The position numbers and the translations under genes were made by a program. Shown here in pieces: positions 8,498 to 17,390 of a DNA stretch of 45,174 nt. Position 1 is the first letter of the stretch, and the number at the start of each line of letters is the position of its first letter. The stretch comes from Chloroflexota bacterium (lineage in GTDB: Bacteria; Chloroflexota; Dehalococcoidia; Lucifugimonadales; Lucifugimonadaceae): positions 1 through 45,174 of the forward strand of contig JADFLG010000006.1 in assembly GCA_022564545.1 (NCBI GenBank), in the 5' to 3' direction. The notes below the pieces were generated by a model that had not been told where the DNA came from, searched no databases, and saw nothing but the letters and a program-made list of their open reading frames with translations.

Positions 8498-8872
8498 TTG
8501 AACGAACCGGCGAAAACACGAATCCTTGTGATCGACGATGAAGAATCGATCAGGTACGCCGTGGATGCCGGACTTGAGTTCCTCGGCGATTTCGACGTGC
8601 ATTTCGCTAAAGACGGTATCGCGGGAATTGAAGAGCTGAAAAAACTGTCCCCAGATCTTCTCCTGGTCGACCTGGTGCTGCCCCGTGCCAGTGGAATGGA
8701 AGTTATTGACGCAATTCGTAATGACCCGGGGATCAATAGACCCTCGCGGGTCGTCCTGATGACCGGCCATTCTGACCCGATACCGGGTCGACACTACAAC
8801 GATTTTGGAATCGACCGGATCCTGAGCAAGCCGTTCAAACTTGAGCAATTGAAAAATGCTCTATTCGACTGA
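8498..8872 (+). CDS. Single-domain CheY-like response regulator
   Basis: Receiver motifs IDDEES, LLLVDLVLP, LMTG, SKPF; no output domain; TTG start. Confidence 0.85.
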   Translation: MNEPAKTRILVIDDEESIRYAVDAGLEFLGDFDVHFAKDGIAGIEELKKLSPDLLLVDLVLPRASGMEVIDAIRNDPGINRPSRVVLMTGHSDPIPGRHYNDFGIDRILSKPFKLEQLKNALFD

Positions 8873-9038
8873 TGGAGATTGGTTGTTCAGGGTGCCGACT
8901 GGTGTAGCACACACACACAAATATGGGACAAAATCCCTACCAGTTGGCTCATAGTCAAATCAAGAATATGGAAGCGTTGGAAAAACTTTCAACAGGCAAA
9001 AGAAACAGTAATTCATCAGCGGTCCGAGAGTTGGGGCA

Positions 9039-9389
9039 ATGTTAGTGCTGGTAGTCGAAGATGATGCTGAGACCCGCGATGCTGTGGTCGCATTGCTTGA
9101 GGAACTGGGCATCACCGACGTTGAAACGGCGAACGACGGGGAAAAGGCGCTTGAAGCACTTAGACATCGTAAGTTCAGGACACTCCTTCTCGACCTGATG
9201 TTGCCAAGAGTTGACGGTTACGAGGTCCTTCGTGCACTGCGCAATGGAACTCACGAACGCCCAGACCGAGTGATCGTGATGAGCGCCCACGCCCTGCCTA
9301 CCGAACTCAACGGCTTGATCGCGCTGGGGGCCGACGCGTTCATGCCCAAGCCGTTCACCCTGGCAGATCTGGAAAAAGCCCTTTCGTAA
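9039..9389 (+). CDS. Single-domain CheY-like response regulator
   Basis: Receiver motifs VEDDAE, LLLDLMLPRVDG, VMSAH, PKPF; no output domain. Confidence 0.88.
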   Translation: MLVLVVEDDAETRDAVVALLEELGITDVETANDGEKALEALRHRKFRTLLLDLMLPRVDGYEVLRALRNGTHERPDRVIVMSAHALPTELNGLIALGADAFMPKPFTLADLEKALS

Positions 9390-9483
9390 AACAGGGCCGA
9401 CGGTCCGGCCTACGCCCATCCCCATTCCGCACGATGCATTAGGAATAGCGGTGGGATCCCCAGGAAATTCCCTCACTATTGTC

Positions 9484-9504
9484 ATTCTGAACCGGATTCA
9501 GAAT
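9484..9504. repeat. Interspersed palindrome, copy 1 (start of a truncated MITE-like unit)
   Basis: ATTCTGAA-CCGGA-TTCAGAAT; matching GATTCTGAATCCC right-arm segment at 9564-9576. Confidence 0.7.
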
Positions 9505-9621
9505 CTCCCTTATCCTCGCCTCATCCCGCAGTCGCGAAGCTACCAAGCCAGTCAGACGCGATAGATTCTGAATCCCGTTGGCTCTGCAGACGTCACGTGA
9601 TTAAAGTTCGCTTTTGCACTT

Positions 9622-9774
9622 TCATTCTGAACTGGATTCAGAATCTTTCATGGCGAGCTACAACAGTTCATGTACGCAGCGACGCGAGTTCTCAATTCGA
9701 CCTCGGTTCACGCGCATCCGAGGGAGATTCTGAATCCCATTCGGCTTGGCTCAGGGCAGGCCAGTTCAGAATGA
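9622..9774. repeat. MITE-like unit, 153 bp, bounded by 14-bp perfect inverted repeats
   Basis: TCATTCTGAACTGG (9622-9635) and CCAGTTCAGAATGA (9761-9774) are exact reverse complements; no ORF inside. Confidence 0.75.
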
Positions 9775-9880
9775 CAACGACTACGTCACATCACAACAAC
9801 GAAACGCACTTCAGCGATGTCGGCAAAGCCAATCAACTTCACCATCAAATCAGCCGCCGGTAAATCTCCCTGGCACTCCA

Positions 9881-10765
9881 CTACATCGCCTGAAGAATAT
9901 CGAGTTCGGGCAGATCCGATAGAATGCCGCGTTCCACCGCCATCGAAAATAGCTTTTCGAGAGCGTCCCTGCCCTCCTGGCCCATATCGACGGTGTCGTC
10001 GTTGACGTACATACGAACGAACTTTTTACCGTCGTCAGGGTCGATGCCACGCCCGAAACTCAAGGCGTATTCGAGTGCCTCGTCCTCGTGTTCCCTGGCG
10101 TAGTTGATACTCGCCAGCGATGCATTCGCTATTTGCTGGGCCAGTTCGTCGCCGATGTGCCGGCTGACAAGGTCGACGCCGAGCGGGATCGGGAGCCCGG
10201 TAGCTTCGAACCATTTTTCACCCAGGTTCATAACTCCGTGGAAACCCTGCTTTTCGTACAGAATCTGTCCTTCGTGGAGCAGTATTCCAATGTCAGCCCG
10301 ACCGTCCTTCACCGCTGGACCGGCATCATCGAAGTCGACGAACAGTGGCTCGCAGCGGGTAGGCCCGAATATCTGGAACAGCAGCCACGATGTTGTGAAC
10401 TGTCCGGGCACAGCCACGCGCTTGCCCTCGAGCTCCGTTTCGGACATCTGCGCCAGGGAAACGACCATGGGGCCGTAGTTGCGGCCGACGGAAGACCCGC
10501 AAGACATGATCCGGTAGTGCTCAGCAACTTCCGGATACCGCGCCGCAGAAATAGCCGTTACGGGCAACTTTCCGGTCGCCGCCAGCAGGTTGAGCGATTC
10601 AATGTCTTCCATGTGGTGCCCGACCGTGTAGCCGGGAATGCCCACGATTTTCTTTTCCATCGCGTAGAACATGAACGCGTCATCAGCGTCGGGGCTATGA
10701 CCGAATATGATCGTGTTGTCTCTGATCGTCATCTGTTTGTCGACCCGTTCTGTTCCGTACACCAC
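9881..10765 (-). CDS. mqnD: 1,4-dihydroxy-6-naphthoate synthase (futalosine pathway)
   Basis: MqnD family: GHSPDADDAFMFYAM, GRADIGILLHEGQ, LPIPLGVDLVSR; next to mqnC/A/E. Confidence 0.88.
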   Translation of the reverse strand: MVYGTERVDKQMTIRDNTIIFGHSPDADDAFMFYAMEKKIVGIPGYTVGHHMEDIESLNLLAATGKLPVTAISAARYPEVAEHYRIMSCGSSVGRNYGPMVVSLAQMSETELEGKRVAVPGQFTTSWLLFQIFGPTRCEPLFVDFDDAGPAVKDGRADIGILLHEGQILYEKQGFHGVMNLGEKWFEATGLPIPLGVDLVSRHIGDELAQQIANASLASINYAREHEDEALEYALSFGRGIDPDDGKKFVRMYVNDDTVDMGQEGRDALEKLFSMAVERGILSDLPELDILQAM

Positions 10766-10884
10766 ACCAGATTTCCCGACCCCTGTGGAGGGATCTCACG
10801 GGCAGTCACATGCTTACCAGCCCCGGACAAAGGCAACCCACTCGCGAACTCTGCGACCAGTCGTTCTGAACCCGTTTCCAATAT

Positions 10885-12027
10885 CTACTTCGAGAGTGCG
10901 TGCGTCGGGTTCGGGTTCGCGTCTTCGACGATTTCATAGCTGGTCAACCGCTGGACCGGCAAGAACCCGGCCTCGGTGATCATTTCCCGGACTTCATCCT
11001 CGGTCGTCCGGTTGTAAAAGCCGGCCGCCAGCATCACGTTTTCGTCGAACAGGGTCCCTCCAAAGTCGTCGGCACCGAACCGAAGCGCGATCTGCCCGGT
11101 CTTCTTGCCCTCCGAGAACCATGAAGCCTGGATGTGCGGGACGTTGTCGAGCATGATGCGTGAAATTGCGATGATCCGTAGGTACTGGTTGGGTCCTGCC
11201 TCATCGTCGACGTGCTTCGCCAGCGCGGTGTTGTCCCTCTTGTATGACCACGGGATAAACGCGGTGAACCCGCCTTTGTTTCCATTGGCGTCCCCGTTGG
11301 CCAGGGCGAGGTCCTGAACCCGGCGGATATGTTCCAGCGATTCGATTATGTGGTGGTCCTTTTCGACGTGGCCGTACATCATCGTCGCGGTGGTCATGAA
11401 CCCCACTCTGTGAGCCGCTTCATGGACCTCGGTCCACTGATCGACGGTGTCCTTCGGCTTGAACCTCGAAACGACGGCCTTCACTTCGTTGGAGAGGATT
11501 TCGGAACCACCCCCGGGCATCGACCGCTGCCCCGCTTCCCACAGTGCCACAAACACCTGCTCGTAGGTCATTTCGGCCACTTCGGTCATGCGCACGATCT
11601 CGGGCGCCGACCAGTAGTGCGGGGTCACATCGGGAAATCGTCTCTTCGTTTCGGAAACCATTTTTACGTAGTAGTCGAATTGCAGTTCGGAGTTCAGTCC
11701 ACCCTGCATCAAGACAGTGCGCACGCCGCTTTTCCGCGCACGCTCGATCTTGTCCATGATCTGATCGACAGTGTAGGTATAGGCCGACGGGTCGTTCGGG
11801 TCAGTCCGGTAGAACGCACAGAACGAACAGTAGGCGTCACAGAGGTTCGTGTAGTTGAGGTTGGTGTCGACCACGTACGAAACGCTATGGTTCGGGTTGT
11901 GACGCTGGCGCCAGTATTCAGCAAGCGGGGCCAGGTCGAGCAACTCGGCCTCCGTCATTAGCCACAGGCCTTCTTCGCCCGTGATCCGCTCGCCGGAGAA
12001 GACTTTATCGGTAATTTGCTGAAGCAT
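10885..12027 (-). CDS. mqnC: Cyclic dehypoxanthinyl futalosine synthase (radical SAM)
   Basis: CDAYCSFCAFYR radical SAM motif; SMPGGGSEIL; start trimmed from ORF 10885..12423 to MLQQITDKV at 12027. Confidence 0.9.
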   Translation of the reverse strand: MLQQITDKVFSGERITGEEGLWLMTEAELLDLAPLAEYWRQRHNPNHSVSYVVDTNLNYTNLCDAYCSFCAFYRTDPNDPSAYTYTVDQIMDKIERARKSGVRTVLMQGGLNSELQFDYYVKMVSETKRRFPDVTPHYWSAPEIVRMTEVAEMTYEQVFVALWEAGQRSMPGGGSEILSNEVKAVVSRFKPKDTVDQWTEVHEAAHRVGFMTTATMMYGHVEKDHHIIESLEHIRRVQDLALANGDANGNKGGFTAFIPWSYKRDNTALAKHVDDEAGPNQYLRIIAISRIMLDNVPHIQASWFSEGKKTGQIALRFGADDFGGTLFDENVMLAAGFYNRTTEDEVREMITEAGFLPVQRLTSYEIVEDANPNPTHALSK

Positions 12028-12047
12028 GTTTTCTTTACTCCGTTCAC

Positions 12048-12107
12048 GCCGGGCGTGCGAGGCCCACTTGGGCGACCGCGCGAGCTCCGCGGGGCACACC
12101 AGGGCGC
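12048..12107 (+). repeat. Dispersed GC-rich repeat, copy 1 (between mqnA and mqnC)
   Basis: GCCGGGCGTGCGAGGCCCACTTGGGCGACCGCGCGAGCTCCGCGGGGCACACCAGGGCGC; near-identical inverted copy at 27271-27332, partial copy near 7355-7410. Confidence 0.88.
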
Positions 12108-12110
12108 CAG

Positions 12111-12974
12111 CTACGACGTCTGGATGACCTCCTGTATCGCCGGTTCGTTTGGTTCGTGCGGCTTGATTTTCGGGGCAGGCGGTCGCCATTCTGGCAGTTT
12201 GTTGAGCCTCCGTTTGAATTCCTGTTGGCCCCTTCGTTCTCCTGGACCGAGGAAATATGTGAAATTGCGGACGTATTCGGCCACATCGGATTCTGGCATG
12301 CCCTGGCTTGCCCGCGCACGGCTGATCTCGCCGAACGAATTCACTCCTTCGCGGGTCGCGTTCACCAGCCGCCGTTCCAGTTGATCGGCCTGATCGCGAG
12401 GTACATCCGTTCGAATAACCCACTCGGCGAAAACGAATGGGAGACCCGTCAGGTCTTTCCAGGCTTTGCCCAGGTCGTACTGGTATGCGTACAGGCCGGA
12501 CGAACGGCGCTCCAGGGCCGGGTCGCCAATCCAGAGCGCTGCGTCGTGATCTTCACCGGTTGAGACAAATTCGTGCCCCGACACATTCCAGCGATCTGCG
12601 AAAAGTATTCTCAGCAGTTGAATCGAAGTAGCGGTGTGAGAAGTTACCGCAATTCTCTTGCCGCTGAGTTGGGCAACTGGCACATGAGAAAACAATAAGA
12701 CGCTCTTCGCCGAGCCATAGGAGGCGACCCCGAGATTTCCGAGGGAACGCACAGTGTCGCCGAGTCTGAATACCTCGGCGACCGGCAACGGTCCCGCCGC
12801 CAGATCTCCGCGCTCTACTGCCAGGGCCATCGCCAGGGGCGGCATCGCGGCCAGTTCGCACGAATCCTCTGGCAGATATCGATAGAAAACCTCGGAATTG
12901 ACATAGGTCATGTGCCCGACCCTCAGTCCGGTCTCGCCGGTCCAGGCCGGCCGCGCAGGTTGCTCAATGGTCAT
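12111..12974 (-). CDS. mqnA: Chorismate dehydratase (futalosine pathway)
   Basis: MqnA family: LRVGHMTYVNSEVFYRYLP, GDTVRSLGNLGVASYGSAKSVLLFS; overlaps mqnE. Confidence 0.87.
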   Translation of the reverse strand: MTIEQPARPAWTGETGLRVGHMTYVNSEVFYRYLPEDSCELAAMPPLAMALAVERGDLAAGPLPVAEVFRLGDTVRSLGNLGVASYGSAKSVLLFSHVPVAQLSGKRIAVTSHTATSIQLLRILFADRWNVSGHEFVSTGEDHDAALWIGDPALERRSSGLYAYQYDLGKAWKDLTGLPFVFAEWVIRTDVPRDQADQLERRLVNATREGVNSFGEISRARASQGMPESDVAEYVRNFTYFLGPGERRGQQEFKRRLNKLPEWRPPAPKIKPHEPNEPAIQEVIQTS

Positions 12975-14092
12975 TGATAAACCTTGATCTCGTTGTACAG
13001 GGCGTCGCGTTCAACCGGGATTCGCCGTGCGTCCCTGATCGATGACACCATGCGCTCCCTGGCCCTTCCAGCGGGGGAGTCGGCCAGTGCTGCGTGCGCG
13101 ATCCGCTCTTTTCCGATTGTGCCGTCGAGGTCGTTTGCGCCAAAGTTCAAGCCAATGCTCGCCGTCGCCTCGCCGAGCATCACCCAGTAGCTCTTGATGT
13201 ACTTGATGTTGTCGAGCATCAACCTGGCCGTCGCGATCATCTTGAGATCGTCCATCGCAGGAGTATGGCGGGGACGGAGCCTGGTCGTTCCAACCTGGTA
13301 CTCGAGGGGGATAAACGCCAGGAAACCACCCGTCTCGTCCTGGATATTGCGCAGCCGGACAAGGTGCTCGGCGCGCTCTTCGAACGTCTCGATGTGTCCG
13401 TACAACAGCGTGCAGTTCGTGGGAATGCCCATCCTGTGTGCGATCTTGTGGATATCCCCCCACCTATCGGCATTCGCCTTGCCGGGAAGCAGAATCCTGT
13501 GAACACGTGTCGAAAATACCTCGGCGCCTCCACCTGGCATCGACTGGAGGCCGGCCTCTTTCAAGATCGCCAGGGATTCTTCGGGAGTGACCTTCCAGCG
13601 GCGATCGAAGTAGTCGATCTCGGATGCTGTAAATGCCTTGATCTGGAGTTTTGGATTCTTCTCGTGGATCGCCCTGATCATCTCGACGTAGTACTCGAAC
13701 GGCCAGGTCGGGTGGTGGCCGCCGACAATGTGAATCTCGTTGATATCGTCATCGACGTGATCGAGAATCTCTTCAATCGTCATCTCGTAGGCGTCTTCGT
13801 CGCCCGGCTTCTTTGCGAAATCGCAGAACTTGCAGCTGAGCACGCAGATATTCGTCGGGTTCACGTGGCGGTTCAGGACGAAGAAGACCTTATCCCCGGT
13901 AACTCGTTTCTTTGCGAAATCGGCCATGCGCCCAACGCCCGAAAGGTCGTCAGAGTCGAGCAGCGTCACCCCTTCTGCGCTTGAAAGCCGCTCCCCGGCC
14001 TGGACCCTGTCCCAGATCGGGAAAAGACGCCTGTCCGAAAGATTGATCTTGACCTGGATATCCGGGTCGGCTACTTCCAGTAACGGGACCAT
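12971..14092 (-). CDS. mqnE: Aminofutalosine synthase (radical SAM)
   Basis: NRHVNPTNICVLSCKFCDFAKK radical SAM motif; SMPGGGAEVFS. Confidence 0.92.
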   Translation of the reverse strand: MVPLLEVADPDIQVKINLSDRRLFPIWDRVQAGERLSSAEGVTLLDSDDLSGVGRMADFAKKRVTGDKVFFVLNRHVNPTNICVLSCKFCDFAKKPGDEDAYEMTIEEILDHVDDDINEIHIVGGHHPTWPFEYYVEMIRAIHEKNPKLQIKAFTASEIDYFDRRWKVTPEESLAILKEAGLQSMPGGGAEVFSTRVHRILLPGKANADRWGDIHKIAHRMGIPTNCTLLYGHIETFEERAEHLVRLRNIQDETGGFLAFIPLEYQVGTTRLRPRHTPAMDDLKMIATARLMLDNIKYIKSYWVMLGEATASIGLNFGANDLDGTIGKERIAHAALADSPAGRARERMVSSIRDARRIPVERDALYNEIKVYQ

Positions 14093-15831
14093 TTCGAATC
14101 CACTTTCTTCACTATTTCAGGGTCCATCACCAGAGTTGGCTGATAGCCCTGCTTCCATGTCGCATCAATACCCATCACACCCGAGTAGACCGGTGCCAGG
14201 CCTCGAAATTCCGACCGGGAGAACACAACGTCCCGCACGGCGTCAAACCTCGTGAAAATCCCCCATAGAAGGCTCTCGTCGTCGTCGATATCGACATCCG
14301 CCGATACCGCGGCCACGATCTTGACACTGCCAAGCAACGGGTTGTCGACCATTTTCCGGACAACCCCCCTGCCCTCACCTGCTGTTTGAACGACCAGCAT
14401 GGTCTTGCCGACAAGCCTGTGCTTCACGATGCCGGGGGCAATTTTTCCAATATTTGCCGGGAGCGCTACGGCATTCGAGGCACCTTCGCCAGAGGGCCCG
14501 GCGGTGGCATCGAGGATCATTTTTGAGCCCTTGTGCGTCGCTTCGCCAGTGAAATCCAGGGTGTCAGCCGCTGTGCGGGCGATGAGATGGAAGTCTTCCT
14601 CTGCATCGAAATTTCGCCGGATCGCCTGCATGACCTGGCCCGGATCGCGTGGGTTCACGTCGGGACCGACGAGCACGAGCGTCTTGGTCAGTGAAAGCTG
14701 ACCTTCTCCGAACAGACCAAGTGCTGTCTTGATCGGCTCACGGGCGTAGCGGGGGTCGACCGAAACGACAAGCAGATTGTGGAAGCCGGCTTCGTAGTAG
14801 GCCCACATATCTTTGATCTCCCGCCGCAGGAGGCGAATCAGCGGGGACAGCGCAAGTTGGGCGGCATCTCCCAGATAGCGATCTTCCTGTGGCGGCCTGC
14901 CGACGACCGTTGCCGGATATATGGCGTTTTTCCGCCGGGTAACGCGCGTTATTTCGAATACCGGGTGATCTGCCGCCTCCGAGTAATGACCAAAGTGGTC
15001 GCCAAACGGACCTTCCAGCCGTCGTACGCCCGGCTTCACAATTCCTTCGAACACGAACTCCGCGCCTGCCGGCACTTTCAGATCAACAGTTTTGGCCCTG
15101 GTGAGGGGCGTGCGTTGTCCTCGCACGATGCCGGAAAAAGCGACCTCGTCAAGGCCCTCGGGCAGAGGCATGATCGCGGCGAGGACCAGTGAAGGATCAC
15201 CGCCAAGTGCCACAGCCATTTCCAGCGGTCGCCCCATCTTTTCAGCCACCTGGTAGTGAAAACCCCCGCCCTTCTGGATCTGCATGTGCATGCCTGTGGT
15301 GCGGTGGTCGTACACCTGCATTCGGTAAATGCCCATGTTCCCGGCGCCGGTCTCCGGATCACGGGTGATTACCAGGGGCAGAGTGACGAACCGGCCAGCA
15401 TCTTCGGGCCAGCACTTCAGAATCGGGAGTTTGTCTAATTGGGGCTCTTCTACGACTTGTTGGGAGAGCGCACGCCGTGTGGATTTCGGCCTGATCTTCA
15501 GCAGGCGCCATCCGGTTTTTCTGTTGCGCCAGAAAGCCCCGAGACCTGGCGGGTTCACGTCTTCCATGAACTGCACTATCTCTTCACCCAGGGCCTCGGG
15601 TGGTCGCCCCAGTGCGAGCTCGATTCGGCGCATCGAGGCCATCGAATTAATGACCAGCGGGTAGTCGGAGCCTTTGACGTTTTCAAACAGCAACGCCGGA
15701 AGCCCTTCTTTCACGGCGCGAGTAGCAATTTCCGTCACTTCAAGCTCGGCATCGACCTCCTCGGTCACGCGGTGCAACTCGCCTTCTTTTTCGAGCAGTC
15801 TGAGGAACGATTGCAGGTCGGTGAACGCCAC
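14071..15831 (-). CDS. UbiD-family decarboxylase, probable menaquinone-pathway decarboxylase
   Basis: UbiD family: LRLLEKEGELHRV, EGPFGDHFGHYS, ATVVGRPPQED; in operon with mqn genes. Confidence 0.88.
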   Translation of the reverse strand: MAFTDLQSFLRLLEKEGELHRVTEEVDAELEVTEIATRAVKEGLPALLFENVKGSDYPLVINSMASMRRIELALGRPPEALGEEIVQFMEDVNPPGLGAFWRNRKTGWRLLKIRPKSTRRALSQQVVEEPQLDKLPILKCWPEDAGRFVTLPLVITRDPETGAGNMGIYRMQVYDHRTTGMHMQIQKGGGFHYQVAEKMGRPLEMAVALGGDPSLVLAAIMPLPEGLDEVAFSGIVRGQRTPLTRAKTVDLKVPAGAEFVFEGIVKPGVRRLEGPFGDHFGHYSEAADHPVFEITRVTRRKNAIYPATVVGRPPQEDRYLGDAAQLALSPLIRLLRREIKDMWAYYEAGFHNLLVVSVDPRYAREPIKTALGLFGEGQLSLTKTLVLVGPDVNPRDPGQVMQAIRRNFDAEEDFHLIARTAADTLDFTGEATHKGSKMILDATAGPSGEGASNAVALPANIGKIAPGIVKHRLVGKTMLVVQTAGEGRGVVRKMVDNPLLGSVKIVAAVSADVDIDDDESLLWGIFTRFDAVRDVVFSRSEFRGLAPVYSGVMGIDATWKQGYQPTLVMDPEIVKKVDSKWSRYWK

Positions 15832-16506
15832 TTAATGGATTCCCTCTTCGTCTGGCGAGGCCGGGTCTGGCGAGGCCGGGCCAGAATAAGAAGGTGGCTC
15901 CGGTCCGAGCCAGGGCTTCATCAGCCGAGAGTCGATTCCGAGCGATGCCAGGATGCGCCCTGCGACCATGTCGACCAGGTCGTCGATGCTTTCCGGGTTG
16001 TGATAGAAGCCGGGCGAGGCGGGCAAAACAATAGCGCCAGCCTCTGTGACCGCAGTCATGTTTCGCAGGTGGATGAGACTGAGGGGCATTTCCCGCGGCA
16101 CGAGGACCAGCCGGCGCCGTTCTTTCAAACACACGTCGGCCGCTCGTTCGAGAAGACCGTTCGACATGCCGTGGGCGATGCGCCCGAGGGTCCCGCCTGA
16201 ACACGGCACGACCACCATTCCATCAACTGCGAACGACCCCGATGCAATCGGAGCTGCGACATCCTTATGGTGGAACAACTCAAACGTTCCCGGTGCATCG
16301 CTCGCCTCCGCCCATTCGATCAACGCGGGCCTGTCGGCCTCGGTGTTCCCGGTCAGGACAAGGCCTTCCTCGACGGCCAGCACCTTGCGACCGGCGTCGG
16401 TTATCACGGCTTTTACTACATGACCGGCCATCAGCATCTGTTCGAGAACGCGTCGGGCGTACGGGGCACCGCTGGCCCCGGCAATGCCAAGCACATAAAT
16501 ACCCAT
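15832..16506 (-). CDS. ubiX: UbiX-family flavin prenyltransferase
   Basis: GASGAPYARRVLEQM, PCSGGTLGRIAHGMSNGLLERAADVCLKERRRLVLVPREMPLS. Confidence 0.92.
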   Translation of the reverse strand: MGIYVLGIAGASGAPYARRVLEQMLMAGHVVKAVITDAGRKVLAVEEGLVLTGNTEADRPALIEWAEASDAPGTFELFHHKDVAAPIASGSFAVDGMVVVPCSGGTLGRIAHGMSNGLLERAADVCLKERRRLVLVPREMPLSLIHLRNMTAVTEAGAIVLPASPGFYHNPESIDDLVDMVAGRILASLGIDSRLMKPWLGPEPPSYSGPASPDPASPDEEGIH

Positions 16507-17390
16507 CAGATCACCTCACCAATTACGACGAACGTGCCGAAAACAAGTGCGATTACACCGTTCATCGTGAAGAAAGCCATGTTCAGTTTCGAAAGGTCAT
16601 CGGCAGACACGAGCGACTGCTCATATGCAAGCAATACGGCTGCTGCCGCGACTCCGGCGAAATACAGAGCGCCCGCGCCGAATACGATGCCTGCGAGCGC
16701 CAGGAGTGCCACCGCCACTACATGCAACAGCCTTGAAAACACCAGGGCCGCGTGTATTCCAAACCTTGCAGGGACAGAGTGGAGGCCCTGCTCACGATCA
16801 ACCTTGAAATCAGCCGTCGCGTACAGGACGTCGAACCCGGCGACCCAGGCCATCGAACCCAGTCCGATCAGCACGAAGCCGAAAGGCATGCTGCCGGTCA
16901 GCGCCAGTGAAACCGCGGGTGGCACGATGAGATACACCGCACCCATTCCGAAGTGGGCCAGCCAGGTAAACCGCTTCAGGTACGGGTAGCCGACCATCAC
17001 GGCGAGCGGAATGGGGGCGAGCAGCCACGTTACAGGGTCGAGCTGCGATACGGCGATGATGAAGATCAAACCCGCCAGGAGCATGAATATGGTCATCGCC
17101 CGGCGGCCGATTGTCCCCGCCGGTATGGCCCTTGCGGCAGTACGGGGGTTGCGTGCGTCAATCTCCGCGTCGATCAGGCGATTTGCCGCCATGCCGAATG
17201 TGCGCATGCCAACCATCGCAACGAGCACCCAGGCCAGTCCGGCCCAATCCGGCCACCCGCTGGCAGAAATAAACGCAGCAAGTATCGCGAATGGAAGCGC
17301 GAACACCGAGTGCTCGAACTTGATCGATTCGAGGAAAACAGTGAACCGTCGCCAGCTTTCGCTGCTGGTCCGCAGAACGGTGTTGGTCAT
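16506..17390 (-). CDS. UbiA-family prenyltransferase, 4-hydroxybenzoate octaprenyltransferase-like
   Basis: GMRTFGMAANRLIDAEIDARNPRTAARAIP (NRxxDxxxDxxNPRT) and DVLYATADFKVDREQGLHSVPARFG. Confidence 0.9.
   Translation of the reverse strand: MTNTVLRTSSESWRRFTVFLESIKFEHSVFALPFAILAAFISASGWPDWAGLAWVLVAMVGMRTFGMAANRLIDAEIDARNPRTAARAIPAGTIGRRAMTIFMLLAGLIFIIAVSQLDPVTWLLAPIPLAVMVGYPYLKRFTWLAHFGMGAVYLIVPPAVSLALTGSMPFGFVLIGLGSMAWVAGFDVLYATADFKVDREQGLHSVPARFGIHAALVFSRLLHVVAVALLALAGIVFGAGALYFAGVAAAAVLLAYEQSLVSADDLSKLNMAFFTMNGVIALVFGTFVVIGEVI

Noticed and set aside
9482-9774. Possible CRISPR array from the repeated CATTCTGAA...TTCAGAAT palindromes
   Set aside because: Only two full palindromes, irregular spacing and inverted arrangement; fits MITE/REP-like units, no cas genes.
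10088-10939. 283-aa plus-strand ORF
   Set aside because: Antisense to mqnD/mqnC with no family motifs.
12028-12423. N-terminal extension of the 512-aa mqnC ORF
   Set aside because: Overlaps mqnA and the dispersed repeat; MqnC homology begins at MLQQITDKV (12027).
13094-13984. 296-aa plus-strand ORF
   Set aside because: Antisense shadow of mqnE.
15439-16200. 253-aa plus-strand ORF
   Set aside because: Antisense to ubiD/ubiX, no recognisable domain.
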